Assembly (NCBI RefSeq): GCF_021168475.1 | Contig: NZ_JAJOZT010000001.1 | Location: 591,238-655,237, forward strand | Length of the DNA stretch: 64,000 nt | Direction of reading: 5' to 3' | Source: Pseudoclavibacter sp. 13-3 | Lineage (GTDB): Bacteria; Actinomycetota; Actinomycetes; Actinomycetales; Microbacteriaceae | Shown here: piece after piece, positions 44,800-54,065 of the stretch | How the letters are laid out: every line of letters begins with the position of its first letter | Position numbering within the stretch: the stretch's first letter is position 1 | Position numbers and translations under genes: made by a program | Notes under the pieces: model-generated | Database searches by the model: none | What the model was told of the DNA's origin: nothing | What the model saw: the letters and a program-made list of their open reading frames with translations, nothing else

Positions 44800-45309
44800 T
44801 CAGCGCATGCCGAGGTCGATGTGCTCCCAGAGGTGGTCGAGCGCGGCTGAGACCGTCGCCTCGCGAATCGCCTGTCGGCTGCCGCCGAAGTGGTGCGCGA
44901 AGTGGGTGACGCCAGATTGCGACGCCAGGCCGATGAAGACTGTGCCCGGAGGCTGTTCATCCTGCCAGTCGGGGCCGGCGACTCCTGTGGTCGAGATGCC
45001 CACCGTCGACACCAGCGGCCCCTGTGCCAGCCGCTCGCGCACGCCGAGGGCCATCTCTTCGGCCACCTGTGGATCGACCGCGCCTCGTTCGTCGAGCAGC
45101 TGCTTGTCGACGCCGAGCAGTCGATGCTTGAGCGGCGTCTGGTAGGCCGTGATGCCTCCGGCGAGCACCTCCGATGCACCGGGCACATCTGCCAGTGCGG
45201 CGCTGACGAGACCGGCGGTGAGCGACTCGGCGACGGCGATGGTGAGACCGAGCCGCGTGTAGTGCTGAATGATGAACCCCTGGCGGCTGATCGGCTGTTC
45301 TGCCATCAT
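44800..45309 (-). CDS. pncC: CinA C-terminal domain protein (NMN amidohydrolase type)
   Basis: 169 aa. VAESLTAGLVSAALADVPGASEVLAGGITAYQ is the PncC signature, and VGISTTGVAGPD follows. This stand-alone form deamidates nicotinamide mononucleotide; the N-terminal CinA domain is absent, as is usual in actinobacteria. Start overlaps the pgsA stop, so it is coupled to pgsA. Confidence 0.93.
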   Translation of the reverse strand: MMAEQPISRQGFIIQHYTRLGLTIAVAESLTAGLVSAALADVPGASEVLAGGITAYQTPLKHRLLGVDKQLLDERGAVDPQVAEEMALGVRERLAQGPLVSTVGISTTGVAGPDWQDEQPPGTVFIGLASQSGVTHFAHHFGGSRQAIREATVSAALDHLWEHIDLGMR

Positions 45310-45956
45310 CGTGTGCCTCCTGACTGTGACGAATCGTCGACGGCCGAACGGGATCGGTGCCCGCGAACGGCATCGACGACATAGGCGATGCCGCTGTAGA
45401 GCGTGAGCAGCACAGCAGCGGCGAGCAGCACCCACGTCACCCATTGGAACCAGACGACGTGCAGCGCGAAGGGAGCGAGGGCACAGGCGATGGCCACCGA
45501 CTGCACCACCGTCTTGAGCTTGCCGGCTCGCGAGGCCGGGATCACCAGGTGCGAGCGCAGAGCGATGATGCGATAGACCGTGATGCCGATCTCGCGCACC
45601 AGAATGACGATCGTCACCGCCCACCACACGTCGCCGACGATGCTCAGCCCGATGAGCGCCAAACCGGTCATGCCCTTGTCTGCTATCGGATCGGCGATCT
45701 TGCCGAAGTCGGTGACCTGCCCCCGGCTGCGCGCGAGATGACCGTCAACGCCGTCTGAGGCCATGGCCACGACGAACAGCGCAGTCGCCCACCAGCGCAG
45801 ACTGCCGCCATGCGGCCCCGCAGCGTCGACCAGAAGGAGCGCGAAGACCGCGGGTGCGAAGAGGATGCGCACGACCGTGATCGTGTTCGGCAGGTTCCAG
45901 GGCGACGGCTGCGCGTCGCTCGAGCGTGCCGGTGTGGGTGTGGTCATCTGGATCAT
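45306..45956 (-). CDS. pgsA: CDP-diacylglycerol--glycerol-3-phosphate 3-phosphatidyltransferase
   Basis: 216 aa membrane enzyme making phosphatidylglycerol phosphate. The CDP-alcohol phosphotransferase signature spans [13 protein letters not shown] and [11 protein letters not shown] near residues 68-90. The ATG at 45956 overlaps the ftsK stop (ATGA). Provides substrate for the cardiolipin synthase seen elsewhere in the window. Confidence 0.94.
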   Translation of the reverse strand: MIQMTTPTPARSSDAQPSPWNLPNTITVVRILFAPAVFALLLVDAAGPHGGSLRWWATALFVVAMASDGVDGHLARSRGQVTDFGKIADPIADKGMTGLALIGLSIVGDVWWAVTIVILVREIGITVYRIIALRSHLVIPASRAGKLKTVVQSVAIACALAPFALHVVWFQWVTWVLLAAAVLLTLYSGIAYVVDAVRGHRSRSAVDDSSQSGGTR

Positions 45957-48829
45957 CTTCCTGTCAGCTGCCAGGCGTCCTGACTCGAGCCGCCTTGCCG
46001 CCGGGCGTCGTCCAGATCGCCCAAGTCGTTCGAGAGCACCGGTTTGCTGGGATCGACGCCTCGGGCGTCGGGCCCTGTGGGAGCGTGGTTGTCGGGGCCG
46101 GCATAGCCGGCGACGTGCCCGCGGGCCGCGGCGGGGCTGGTGGCGTGTTGGGCGTTGCGATCGTCGCGGGCAGGCCCGGCCTCAGTGCCGGCAGAGCCGG
46201 TCGGGTGCCCGCCGCTGGGAGCACCGCCGCCCGCAGAGGGCGGCGCAGCGCCGTCGGCGCCGTCGTCATCGGAGTCGTAGATGCTGTCGCGCTCGCCTCG
46301 AAGATAAGCCAGCACGTTCGGCAGATACTCTGGTGTCACGAGCACGTCGCGTGCCTTCGACCCCTCGGAGGGGCCCACGATGTCACGAGACTCGAGCAGA
46401 TCCATGAGGCGTCCGGCTTTTGCGAAGCCGACCCGCAGTTTGCGCTGCAGCATCGACGTGGACCCGAACTGATTCGAGACGATCAGCTCGGCCGCGGCCA
46501 GCAGGTCTTCGAGGTCGTTGCCGATGTCTGCGTCGATGTGCTTCTTCTCGGCCTCGGGTGCGGCCGTGACGTCTTCGCGGTAGTCCGGGTTCGCCTGCTG
46601 ACGAACGTGATCGACGATCTCATGGATCTCGCCCTCTTCGACCCAGGCGCCCTGCACACGGGCCGGCTTGTTCGCCCCCATCGGCAGGAAGAGCGCATCG
46701 CCCTGCCCGATCAGCTTGTCTGCGCCGGCCTGATCGAGAATCACTCGGGAGTCGGTGACGCTGGTCACGGCGAACGCGAGGCGGCTCGGAACATTGGCCT
46801 TGATGAGCCCGGTGACCACGTCGACGCTCGGGCGCTGCGTCGCGAGCACCAGGTGGATGCCGCTGGCACGAGCGAGCTGGGTGATGCGCACGATCGAGTC
46901 TTCGACGTCTTTCGGTGCGACCATCATCAGGTCGGCGAGCTCGTCGACGACCACCAGCAGATAGGGATACGGTCGCAACACGCGCTTCGAGCCGGCAGGC
47001 GGCTGCACCTCACCGTTGACGACGGCCTTGTTGAAGTCGTCGATGTGTTTGAAGCCGTAGTTCGCCAGATCGTCGTAGCGGTGATCCATCTCTTTGACCA
47101 CCCACTGCAGCGCGTCTGCCGCCCGTTTGGGGTTCGTGATGATCGGTGTGATCAGGTGCGGCACACCGGCGTAGTTCGAGAGCTCCACGCGCTTGGGATC
47201 GACGAGCACGAGTCGCACCTGTGCCGGCGTCGAACGCAGCAGAATCGAGGTGATCATCGAGTTCACGAAGCTCGACTTGCCCGACCCCGTGGAGCCGGCC
47301 ACGAGCAGGTGCGGCATCTTGGCGAGGTTCGCCAGCACGAACCCGCCTTCGACATCTTTGCCCACACCGATGGTGAGCGGGTGGTGGCTCTTCTGCGCCG
47401 CGGGTGACCGAAGGATGTCGCCCAAGTGCACGGTCTCGCGGTCGCGATTGGGAATCTCGACGCCGATGGCCGACTTGCCCGGGATCGGCGAGAGGATGCG
47501 CACGTCGGCGCTGGCCACCTGATAGGCGATGTTCTTGCTCAGCGCGGTGAAGCGCTCGACTTTGACGCCCGGGCCGAGCTCGACTTCGTAACGGGTGACC
47601 GTCGGGCCTCTGCTGAAACCGGTCACCTTGCCGTCGACGCCGAACTGCTGCATCACGTCGGTGAGCTGTGCGATGACCTCGTCATTGACCTTGGTGCGCG
47701 CCTGAGCCGGTGCACCCTTGCTCAGCAGGGCGATGTCGGGCAGCTGGTAGGGATGCTCCGGGTCGTCGAACGAGGCAGGCTCAGGCTCGAAGGTGTCTGG
47801 CTCGTCGCTGGGAGCGGCACCGTGCTCGCCCTCGCTGAGCACCTCGGTGTGAGTGTTGTCAGCGGCATGGACGGTCGCGGCGGGTTCGTCTGGAATGTCG
47901 AAGAGCGCGGCGACTTCGTCTGCGGCAGGGGTCTCTGCACTCTCGATCGCCTCGTGTTCGGCGGCCTCGGCGGCCTTCTTCGCTCTACGTTCGGCGCGGC
48001 TCGGGCGGGTGCGCCGACCGGGCTGTTCCGGGGTCTCTGCAGAACGGTCGCTCGTCAGCAGCGGACGTGTCGGGGGCAGCTCTTCACCAGGACGCCTCTC
48101 GACGTCGGCGGCATCGTTCGGGGCGGCGTGGTCGACGCCGAACATGTAGGCGTACGCTTCTCGCAGCCGATTCGGGATGCGGTTCGGCGGCGTCTTCGTG
48201 AGGATGAGCAGCGAGAGCAGCAGCAGCACCGTGAGCACCGGCACGGCAAACCAGACGGTGAGACGGATCGGCAGGAATGCGACGGTGAAGCCGATGATGC
48301 CGCCAGCCTGGGCGACACGCTCGAGGCCGTCGTCCGCTGGAACGGGATTGCCTGCCGCGACCTGCCAGAGGCCGGCGAGCATGGCGACGAAGAGTCCGAG
48401 GCCGATGCCGATGCGACCGGTCTCAGCAGCCTTGACCGGATGATGGAAGAGCCAGAGGCTGAGCAGGAAGAAGAGCACTGGCAGCAGCGTGGCCGACCCG
48501 CCGAAGAGAGCGCCGAACGTCGCGGTGTGCAGGGCGTGACCGACGGCGGAGGTCGGCAGGAACCACTCGACGATGACACCGAGAACGGCCAGCACGAAGA
48601 GCGCGAAGGGAAAGCCGTCGCGGCGTTCGTCTGCTGGCACCTTGTCGGGTGCGAACGCGCGTGCGGCGGCTCCCACGCCATGGGCGCACGCGATGTAGGC
48701 ACGCCTCACGAACGGACCGAAGCCCTCGCCCTCAGTCTGCACGCGCTTGGCCTCGCCCTTCTGCGTGTCTTTGAGCACGCGGGTCTTCGCCGTCTTCGCA
48801 GCGGGTTTCGTTCGGGGTTGTCGAGCCAT
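45953..48829 (-). CDS. ftsK: DNA translocase FtsK
   Basis: 958 aa. Four to five N-terminal membrane helices (residues 50-210), a linker, then the motor: Walker [16 protein letters not shown], Walker [10 protein letters not shown], and a C-terminal gamma winged-helix ([20 protein letters not shown]) that reads KOPS. About 110 further residues rich in Gly, Pro, Ala and His follow, an unusual C-terminal tail. The start at 48829 is taken because the longer frame adds only weak residues. Confidence 0.95.
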   Translation of the reverse strand: MARQPRTKPAAKTAKTRVLKDTQKGEAKRVQTEGEGFGPFVRRAYIACAHGVGAAARAFAPDKVPADERRDGFPFALFVLAVLGVIVEWFLPTSAVGHALHTATFGALFGGSATLLPVLFFLLSLWLFHHPVKAAETGRIGIGLGLFVAMLAGLWQVAAGNPVPADDGLERVAQAGGIIGFTVAFLPIRLTVWFAVPVLTVLLLLSLLILTKTPPNRIPNRLREAYAYMFGVDHAAPNDAADVERRPGEELPPTRPLLTSDRSAETPEQPGRRTRPSRAERRAKKAAEAAEHEAIESAETPAADEVAALFDIPDEPAATVHAADNTHTEVLSEGEHGAAPSDEPDTFEPEPASFDDPEHPYQLPDIALLSKGAPAQARTKVNDEVIAQLTDVMQQFGVDGKVTGFSRGPTVTRYEVELGPGVKVERFTALSKNIAYQVASADVRILSPIPGKSAIGVEIPNRDRETVHLGDILRSPAAQKSHHPLTIGVGKDVEGGFVLANLAKMPHLLVAGSTGSGKSSFVNSMITSILLRSTPAQVRLVLVDPKRVELSNYAGVPHLITPIITNPKRAADALQWVVKEMDHRYDDLANYGFKHIDDFNKAVVNGEVQPPAGSKRVLRPYPYLLVVVDELADLMMVAPKDVEDSIVRITQLARASGIHLVLATQRPSVDVVTGLIKANVPSRLAFAVTSVTDSRVILDQAGADKLIGQGDALFLPMGANKPARVQGAWVEEGEIHEIVDHVRQQANPDYREDVTAAPEAEKKHIDADIGNDLEDLLAAAELIVSNQFGSTSMLQRKLRVGFAKAGRLMDLLESRDIVGPSEGSKARDVLVTPEYLPNVLAYLRGERDSIYDSDDDGADGAAPPSAGGGAPSGGHPTGSAGTEAGPARDDRNAQHATSPAAARGHVAGYAGPDNHAPTGPDARGVDPSKPVLSNDLGDLDDARRQGGSSQDAWQLTGR

Positions 48830-48838
48830 GGCCTCAAC

Positions 48839-48885
48839 GGTACCGCCAGCCGCAGACGCTTGCACGCGTACACGCTGGCGGCACC
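48839..48885. other. 12-base inverted repeat between rnj and ftsK
   Basis: GGTACCGCCAGC and GCTGGCGGCACC (one wobble) with a 23-base loop. No T-run, so it may be an mRNA processing or stability hairpin between ribonuclease J and FtsK transcripts. Confidence 0.45.
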
Positions 48886-48913
48886 GGGAAGAGTCCGGGC
48901 GGCAGAGACGAGA

Positions 48914-50635
48914 TCAGTCGCTCTCTGTGACGATCTCGACGTCGTCGATCGACTCGGCGGGAAGCACGATCGGAACGATCATGGGCTTGCGCCGCAGCCG
49001 CTGGCTGACCCAACGGCCGACTGTGCGACGCACGACCTGCTGCATGACGTGCGGGTTGCGCTCGCCCTCGGCATAGACGTCGGCGATCGCACGCTCGACC
49101 CTGGGCACGACGTCATCGAACACCTTGTCGTCTTCGGCGAGACCGCGTGCCTGAATCTCTGGGCCGACGACCAGGTGGCCGTCGGTCAGGTTGATGCCGA
49201 TGATCACCGTGATGAAGCCCTCGGCGCTCAGCGTGCGACGGTCTCGCAGGTCGGCCTCGGTGATCTCGCCCACCGACGAGCCGTCGACGAAGATGTGGTC
49301 GTTGCGGTACTGACCGGTGATCTTCGCCCGACCCTTGGCCAGGTCGATGACCGAACCAGAGTGCGCCACGACGACGCCTTTGGGGTTCACCCCGGTCGAG
49401 GCCGCCAGCGCGGCGTTGGCGTGCAGATGGCGAACCTCGCCATGCACCGGCATCGCCATGTGCGGGCGCACCACGTTGTACCACTGCAGCAGCTCGCCCG
49501 AGTTGCCGTGCCCTGAGACGTGCACCTTGGCGTTGCCCTTGTGGATGACGTCGGCGCCCTTCTCGATCAGCTTGTTGATCAGGCCTGAGACGGCCGTCTC
49601 GTTGCCCGGGATCAGTGACGAGGCGAGCAGGACGGTGTCGCCACTCTCGACGGTGATCGAAGGATGGGATCCGTTGGCGATGCGAGACAGCGCCGCAAGC
49701 GATTCGCCCTGCGAACCGGTGCAGATGTAGACGAGCTTCTCGCGCGGCATCTTGCCGGCCTTCTTGAGGTCGACCAGGGCGTTGTCCGGAATGTTGAGAT
49801 AGCCCAGCTCGCGGGCGATCGTCAGGTTGCGCAGCATGGAACGGCCGACCAGAACGATCTTGCGTCGCGCCTTGATCGCGGCGTCGGCGATCTGCTGCAC
49901 GCGGTGCACGTGCGATGAGAACGTCGATACGATCACCTGCTGCTTCGCCTCGCTGATCACTCGTCGAATGGCGGGGCCGACGCTGCGCTCTGAGTCGGAG
50001 TGCCCCGGAACCTCGGCGTTGGTCGAGTCCATCAGCAGCAGGTCGACGCCCTCGGCGCCGAGACGTCCCAGACCTTGGAAGTCGGTGACGCGTCCGTCGA
50101 TCGGCGTCTGGTCGACCTTGATGTCACCAGTGTGCAGCAGCGTGCCCGCCGGTGTGTGCATGGCGACGGCGAGGCAGTCGGGAATCGAATGGGTCACGGT
50201 GAAGAACTCGAGCACGAACTCGCCGACGGTCAGCTTGTCTCGCGCCTCGACGACGATCGACTCCGGGGTGATGTGGTGCTCTTTGAGCTTCGCCTCGGTC
50301 AGGCCGAGCGTCAGACGCGAGCCGATCAGCGGAATGTCGTCGCGCAGCTTGAGCAGGTACGGCACCGCACCGATGTGGTCTTCGTGACCGTGCGTGAGCA
50401 CGAGCGCTTCGACGTCGTCGAGGCGATCGGCGATCGGTGCGAAGTCGGGCAGGATGAGGTCGACGCCGGGCTGCGAGTCTTCAGGGAAGAGCACGCCGCA
50501 GTCGACGATGAGCAGACGACCGTTGAGCTCGAACGCCGTCATGTTGCGTCCGACCTCGCCGAGGCCGCCCAGAGGGATGATGCGCAGGGTGTCTTTGCGC
50601 AGTTTCGGTGGCTGGTTGATGACTACAGCGGACAA
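48914..50635 (-). CDS. rnj: Ribonuclease J
   Basis: 573 aa metallo-beta-lactamase/beta-CASP ribonuclease with 5'-exo and endo activity, for mRNA turnover and rRNA maturation. Metal motif THGHEDHIGAVPYLL near residue 85; VVIVSTFSSHVHRV-like region in the CASP domain; KVHVSGHGNSGELLQW near 400. TTG start at 50635 with GGAAGG upstream. Lies between dapA and ftsK, as in many actinobacteria. Confidence 0.95.
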   Translation of the reverse strand: MSAVVINQPPKLRKDTLRIIPLGGLGEVGRNMTAFELNGRLLIVDCGVLFPEDSQPGVDLILPDFAPIADRLDDVEALVLTHGHEDHIGAVPYLLKLRDDIPLIGSRLTLGLTEAKLKEHHITPESIVVEARDKLTVGEFVLEFFTVTHSIPDCLAVAMHTPAGTLLHTGDIKVDQTPIDGRVTDFQGLGRLGAEGVDLLLMDSTNAEVPGHSDSERSVGPAIRRVISEAKQQVIVSTFSSHVHRVQQIADAAIKARRKIVLVGRSMLRNLTIARELGYLNIPDNALVDLKKAGKMPREKLVYICTGSQGESLAALSRIANGSHPSITVESGDTVLLASSLIPGNETAVSGLINKLIEKGADVIHKGNAKVHVSGHGNSGELLQWYNVVRPHMAMPVHGEVRHLHANAALAASTGVNPKGVVVAHSGSVIDLAKGRAKITGQYRNDHIFVDGSSVGEITEADLRDRRTLSAEGFITVIIGINLTDGHLVVGPEIQARGLAEDDKVFDDVVPRVERAIADVYAEGERNPHVMQQVVRRTVGRWVSQRLRRKPMIVPIVLPAESIDDVEIVTESD

Positions 50636-50812
50636 ATCCGACCTTCCATGGGCACACTCGTGCCCTTGCTTCTTGCGGCTCCAACGTGGAGACTCGCGTC
50701 TTCATGGCCGTGCCTCGTGCACGACCCGTACATCTGTCGTCGCCAGAGCCTGCGAGAGGCTCGCGATCAGTCTGCGCTGACTGCACCGTGCGTCATGCGC
50801 AGGCAGATCGGC

Positions 50813-51805
50813 TCAGGCGTTGCGACGTGCCGCGCCGGGAATGCGCGGCAGTGCCCCACCGGCCGCTGCGTTGCGGTCGGGGCGGAAATCGGTGAAGTCG
50901 ACGCCGGGAATGCTCTCGACCGCGTCGATGTCGGCCTCGATGAGTGCGGCCTCGGCGTCTTCCGGGCCGACCAGCGGCAGCCGCACACGCGGGCTGCCGA
51001 TGCGCCCGAGACCATGCAGGATGTACTTCGTCGACACCGTGCCCGGAATGTGCGTCATGGTCGCGCGCACCAGCGGCTCGAGGTCACGATGCACGGAGAG
51101 CGCCGTCGCGAAGTCGTTGGCGTTCACTGCGTCGAACATCTTGCGGTAGGCGGCCGACACGATGTTGGCGGTGACGCTCACGACGCCCACCGCGCCCAGC
51201 GCGGCGTGGGCCAGCGCATGCGTGTCGTCGCCGGAGTAGTAGGCCAGGCTGGTCTCGTTCAGCACGCGCGAGACTTGTGCGAAGTCGCCCTTGGCGTCTT
51301 TGACCGCGACCACGTTGGGGTGCTTCGCAGCGCGCACGATGGTCTCGTAGGTGAGCGGGATGCCGGCGCGCCCGGGGATGTCATAGAGGATGACCGGCAG
51401 GTCGGTGGCGTCTGCGACCATGCGGATGTGCGTGAGCACGCCCGACTGCGTCGGCTTCAGGTAGTACGGGGTCACGAGCAGAATGCCGTCTGCGCCTGCA
51501 GCCTCAGACTCTCGGGCCAGCTGAATGGCGTGTGCCGTCTCATTGGACGGCCCGCCCGAGATGATGCGAGCGCGGCCCGAGGCCACCTGCTTCGCTGTGC
51601 GCACGAGCTGGATCTTCTCGGCATCGGTGAGCGTCGACGTCTCACCGGTCGTACCGCTGACGACGATCCCGTCGGCTCCCTGAGTGACGCAATCGTCGAT
51701 CAGCGCCTCGACCCCGGCCCAATCGACCTCGCCGTCAGCGCGCATGGGAGTGACGACGGCGACCAGCACCTGGCCGAGCTGATTGATGATCTCTGTCTGT
51801 GGCAT
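50813..51805 (-). CDS. dapA: 4-hydroxy-tetrahydrodipicolinate synthase
   Basis: 330 aa. Condenses pyruvate with aspartate semialdehyde. GTTGETSTLTDAEK near residue 55, TPYYLKPTQSG near 115, and the Schiff-base lysine in VVAVKDAKGD near 170. ATG at 51805 is preferred to GTG at 51808. A run of 22-base tandem repeats lies 45-150 bases upstream. Confidence 0.95.
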   Translation of the reverse strand: MPQTEIINQLGQVLVAVVTPMRADGEVDWAGVEALIDDCVTQGADGIVVSGTTGETSTLTDAEKIQLVRTAKQVASGRARIISGGPSNETAHAIQLARESEAAGADGILLVTPYYLKPTQSGVLTHIRMVADATDLPVILYDIPGRAGIPLTYETIVRAAKHPNVVAVKDAKGDFAQVSRVLNETSLAYYSGDDTHALAHAALGAVGVVSVTANIVSAAYRKMFDAVNANDFATALSVHRDLEPLVRATMTHIPGTVSTKYILHGLGRIGSPRVRLPLVGPEDAEAALIEADIDAVESIPGVDFTDFRPDRNAAAGGALPRIPGAARRNA

Positions 51806-51848
51806 CACCTCAGTTTACCTCGAAGGCACCCGACCGGCCACATTTCAC

Positions 51849-51954
51849 TGTGCCCCAGCCGAAAGGTCCGGGAGGGACGGCGTGTGCCCCACGCAGAAAG
51901 GCACATAGACGTGTGCTTTCACCGGGAAAGGCGTATGCCTTCACAGAGAAAGGC
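51849..51954. repeat. 22-bp tandem repeat, four copies, upstream of dapA
   Basis: Copies at 51933-51954, 51911-51932 (contiguous), 51882-51902, and a decayed one at 51849-51867. Consensus GTGTGCCTTCACNGNGAAAGGC on the plus strand. Each copy can fold because GCCTT/AAGGC-like arms are part of the unit. On the dapA strand it could lie in the 5' leader. Confidence 0.8.
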
Positions 51955-52196
51955 TTCTAGTAAGGGTCCGTGTAGTCTCCTGGGTAGATGCGCGGGGAAA
52001 CTGAGCAGGGGGACGCCGGAAATCACGAAGGGACTCGCGAGAGAACACCGTGCAGCGGATCGGGCCAGGAAAGCATGCCGCCACAAGACTGCGTGCCACC
52101 TGCCCATGGGTCTCAGAGTCTGTTCTGGAGTGCACTCTCGATGGTGGTGATGGCCGCGACTTGCCGGCGCCTGACCGCGAGTCAGGTGTCGTCCGA

Positions 52197-52440
52197 GGAA
52201 GCACGACTGGAACCTGCCGAGGCACTGGCTTCTGGAACAAACGACCGGTTCCAACCGAGCACACACCACCGCCCCCAGCGCAAGCACAACCAGAACCCGA
52301 TCGAGGCACAGACTCCTGAGACAAACCACCGATTCCAACCGAGCACACACCACCGCCCCGTTCACGGCAAGCACAACCAGAACATCCCGAGCACGCGCAA
52401 CCGGCCGCCCAGAGCAAGCACAACCAGAACATCCCGAGTA
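52197..52440. repeat. About 86-bp degenerate tandem repeat
   Basis: Units begin near 52197, 52280, 52367 and 52414. Two shared blocks are TTCCAACCGAGCACACACCA (52249 and 52333) and GCAAGCACAACCAGAAC (52280, 52367, 52414). The last unit is shortened to 47 bases. Open frames here are a by-product of the repetition. Confidence 0.75.
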
Positions 52441-52447
52441 TGCACTG

Positions 52448-52486
52448 CCGAAGCCTGCAGGACAGGTCGATCGGCGCAGGCTTCGG
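52448..52486. other. 11-base perfect hairpin
   Basis: CCGAAGCCTGC and GCAGGCTTCGG with a 17-base loop, just beyond the 86-bp array. No T-run on either side. Confidence 0.6.
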
Positions 52487-52702
52487 CCGAAGTCGTGCAG
52501 CAGAAGTACCGGGTCATCCCACGGTGGCTCTCCATCATCCACGATGACGAGACTCCCCTCCCCGCCCACAGCAATTGACACCATGCTTGGGGACTCACGC
52601 GAAGATGCTCGACTCCGCAGTGCCGCTCGGCGGCACCAAACAAGAACCACAATCCCAGCAGGAGCAAACACGCCGAAGAGGAGCACGAGCTACAGTCTGA
52701 GC

Positions 52703-52814
52703 GCTCCCGCTTGGTGCGAATGCTCCTGCACTGCACAAGCGCTCCTGCACGCTTGAAGTGCTCCGGCACGACACAAGTTCCTGCAGGGCACGAGTGCTCC
52801 TGCACGGTTGGGCG
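52703..52814. repeat. 19-bp tandem repeat, six copies
   Basis: Units start at 52703, 52722, 52741, 52760, 52779 (two bases short) and 52796. Core GCTCCTGCAC followed by nine variable bases. It ends four bases before the stop of the two-TM protein, so it would be transcribed as its 3' UTR. Confidence 0.82.
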
Positions 52815-52818
52815 CAGG

Positions 52819-53310
52819 TCAGCCGCGCTGAGCCGCACCCGGCTGAGGAGATCTGCGCTCGGCGCGGATGGCCCGCACAATGGTGCGCCGACCGTCGGAT
52901 CGATGACCGGCGGCATCCTGCATGAGGCCCAGGCGCAGGAGATCCTGCCAGGTGGCGCGCTCTCCGGCCTGCTCGACCACCCCGGAGAGTGCGCCGACGC
53001 GCTGTGCGGCGGCGTCGCGATCGGCTCTGCCGCTCGGGCTCAGCGGCAGGTCGTCAGTGGGGAGCCCCCCCTCGTGCGACAGCCTCGCGATGAGCCGGTT
53101 GGCGCACACGGCGAAGCGGATCTCGGCGTAGATCACGTAGACGCCGAGCAGCGGAAAGAGCAGCAGGACGACGCCCATCGTCTGCGCGATCGGGTCGTGC
53201 AGGCCGATCAGCAGGAAGGCCCGCTCGAACACCGTGAAGATGTACAGAGCGAGAAAGACGATCATGACGATCGCCAGGGTCAGCGCCCGCGACTGTGCGT
53301 GACGATCCAT
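52819..53310 (-). CDS. Conserved two-TM membrane protein following dapB
   Basis: 163 aa. Two membrane helices (about residues 10-32 and 42-64), then a cytoplasmic part with HEGGLPTDDLPLSPSGRADRDAA and a TPR-like helix pair (WQDLLRLGLMQDAAGHRSDGRRTIVRAI). A protein of this pattern commonly follows dapB in actinobacteria. Function unknown. ATG is one base after the dapB stop, so it is coupled. The frame to 53394 is not supported. Confidence 0.85.
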   Translation of the reverse strand: MDRHAQSRALTLAIVMIVFLALYIFTVFERAFLLIGLHDPIAQTMGVVLLLFPLLGVYVIYAEIRFAVCANRLIARLSHEGGLPTDDLPLSPSGRADRDAAAQRVGALSGVVEQAGERATWQDLLRLGLMQDAAGHRSDGRRTIVRAIRAERRSPQPGAAQRG

Positions 53311-53311
53311 C

Positions 53312-54022
53312 TCAGAGCCCGATGACGTCGGCGAGGCCGATGGTCGTCCCGGTCTGCTCGTGTGCGAAGACGATGCTGCGCGCGATACCGTCACGGTAGG
53401 CGTCGATGCTCAGCGTGTCATGCCGAAGCGTCAGCGTCTCAGCGGTGCCGCCGAAGATGACCTGCTGCACGGCGTCGACTCCCTGCAGGCGCAGCGAGTG
53501 CACCGGTATGCCGTCGACCAGCTGGCCACGAGCGGTCTGATCAGTGTTGGGCTGCGCATAGGGCCCGTGGGCGGCGGCGATGAGTTCGGCCGTGCGAACC
53601 GCGGTGCCCGACGGTGAGTCCTTCTTGCGGGCGGGGTGCGCCTCGACCACCTCGACCGAGTCATAGAGCGGTGCGGCGAACTGCGCGAGCTTGGTGGCCA
53701 GCGCCGAGCTGACCGAGAAGTTCGGCACGATCACCAGCGAACTGCGGTCGGCCCGGTCGGCGACCTCGGCGATGCGCTCGGCGTTCCATCCCGACGTGCC
53801 GACGACCACGTCGATGCCATGGGCCAGCGCGTGCTCGACGATCTTTCGACTGGCGTCATAGATCGTGAAGTCGACCACGACGTCGGCGCCGTCCATCTCG
53901 TTCAGCGGGCTGTGCGAATCAAGCGTGGAGTGCAGCGCGAAGCGGTCGTCATTCTCGATGATGTCGGCGACAAGCCGTCCCATGCGCCCGGTGGCGCCGG
54001 TGACAGAGATGTTGAGAGTCAT
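53312..54022 (-). CDS. dapB: 4-hydroxy-tetrahydrodipicolinate reductase
   Basis: 236 aa. NAD(P)-dependent step after DapA. Nucleotide motif VTGATGRMGRLVAD near residue 8, VVVGTSGW near 75, and the substrate loop HPARKKDSPSGTA near 130. The catalytic HH pair seen in many DapB is HP here, though the Lys and SGTA are kept. Start at 54022; the longer frame to 54157 is antisense of deoC's end. Confidence 0.93.
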   Translation of the reverse strand: MTLNISVTGATGRMGRLVADIIENDDRFALHSTLDSHSPLNEMDGADVVVDFTIYDASRKIVEHALAHGIDVVVGTSGWNAERIAEVADRADRSSLVIVPNFSVSSALATKLAQFAAPLYDSVEVVEAHPARKKDSPSGTAVRTAELIAAAHGPYAQPNTDQTARGQLVDGIPVHSLRLQGVDAVQQVIFGGTAETLTLRHDTLSIDAYRDGIARSIVFAHEQTGTTIGLADVIGL

Positions 54023-54065
54023 GCGTTCAGTGTAGTGCGGGCCGCCGCCGTGTCCGGCGATGCGG

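Larger units (their letters stand above)
51806..52818. other. Gene-free interval packed with tandem repeats
   Basis: About 1 kb without a credible gene on either strand. It contains three unrelated tandem arrays (22, about 86 and 19 bases) and a strong hairpin. In mycobacteria and many other actinobacteria thyX lies beside dapA in this stretch; it is not here. Confidence 0.75.

Noticed and set aside
51849-51954. CRISPR-like array
   Set aside because: Repeats are contiguous without unique spacers of regular size and no cas genes are present.
51988-52578. 196-codon frame with internal repeats HNQN
   Set aside because: Its repetition comes from the 86-bp DNA repeat and appears in every frame; no start signal and no homology.
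51919-52686. 255-codon Cys/Val-rich minus frame
   Set aside because: Same repeat effect on the other strand; no Shine-Dalgarno or known domain.
52703-52814. CRISPR array
   Set aside because: A 19-base period is too short, and the units have no spacer structure.
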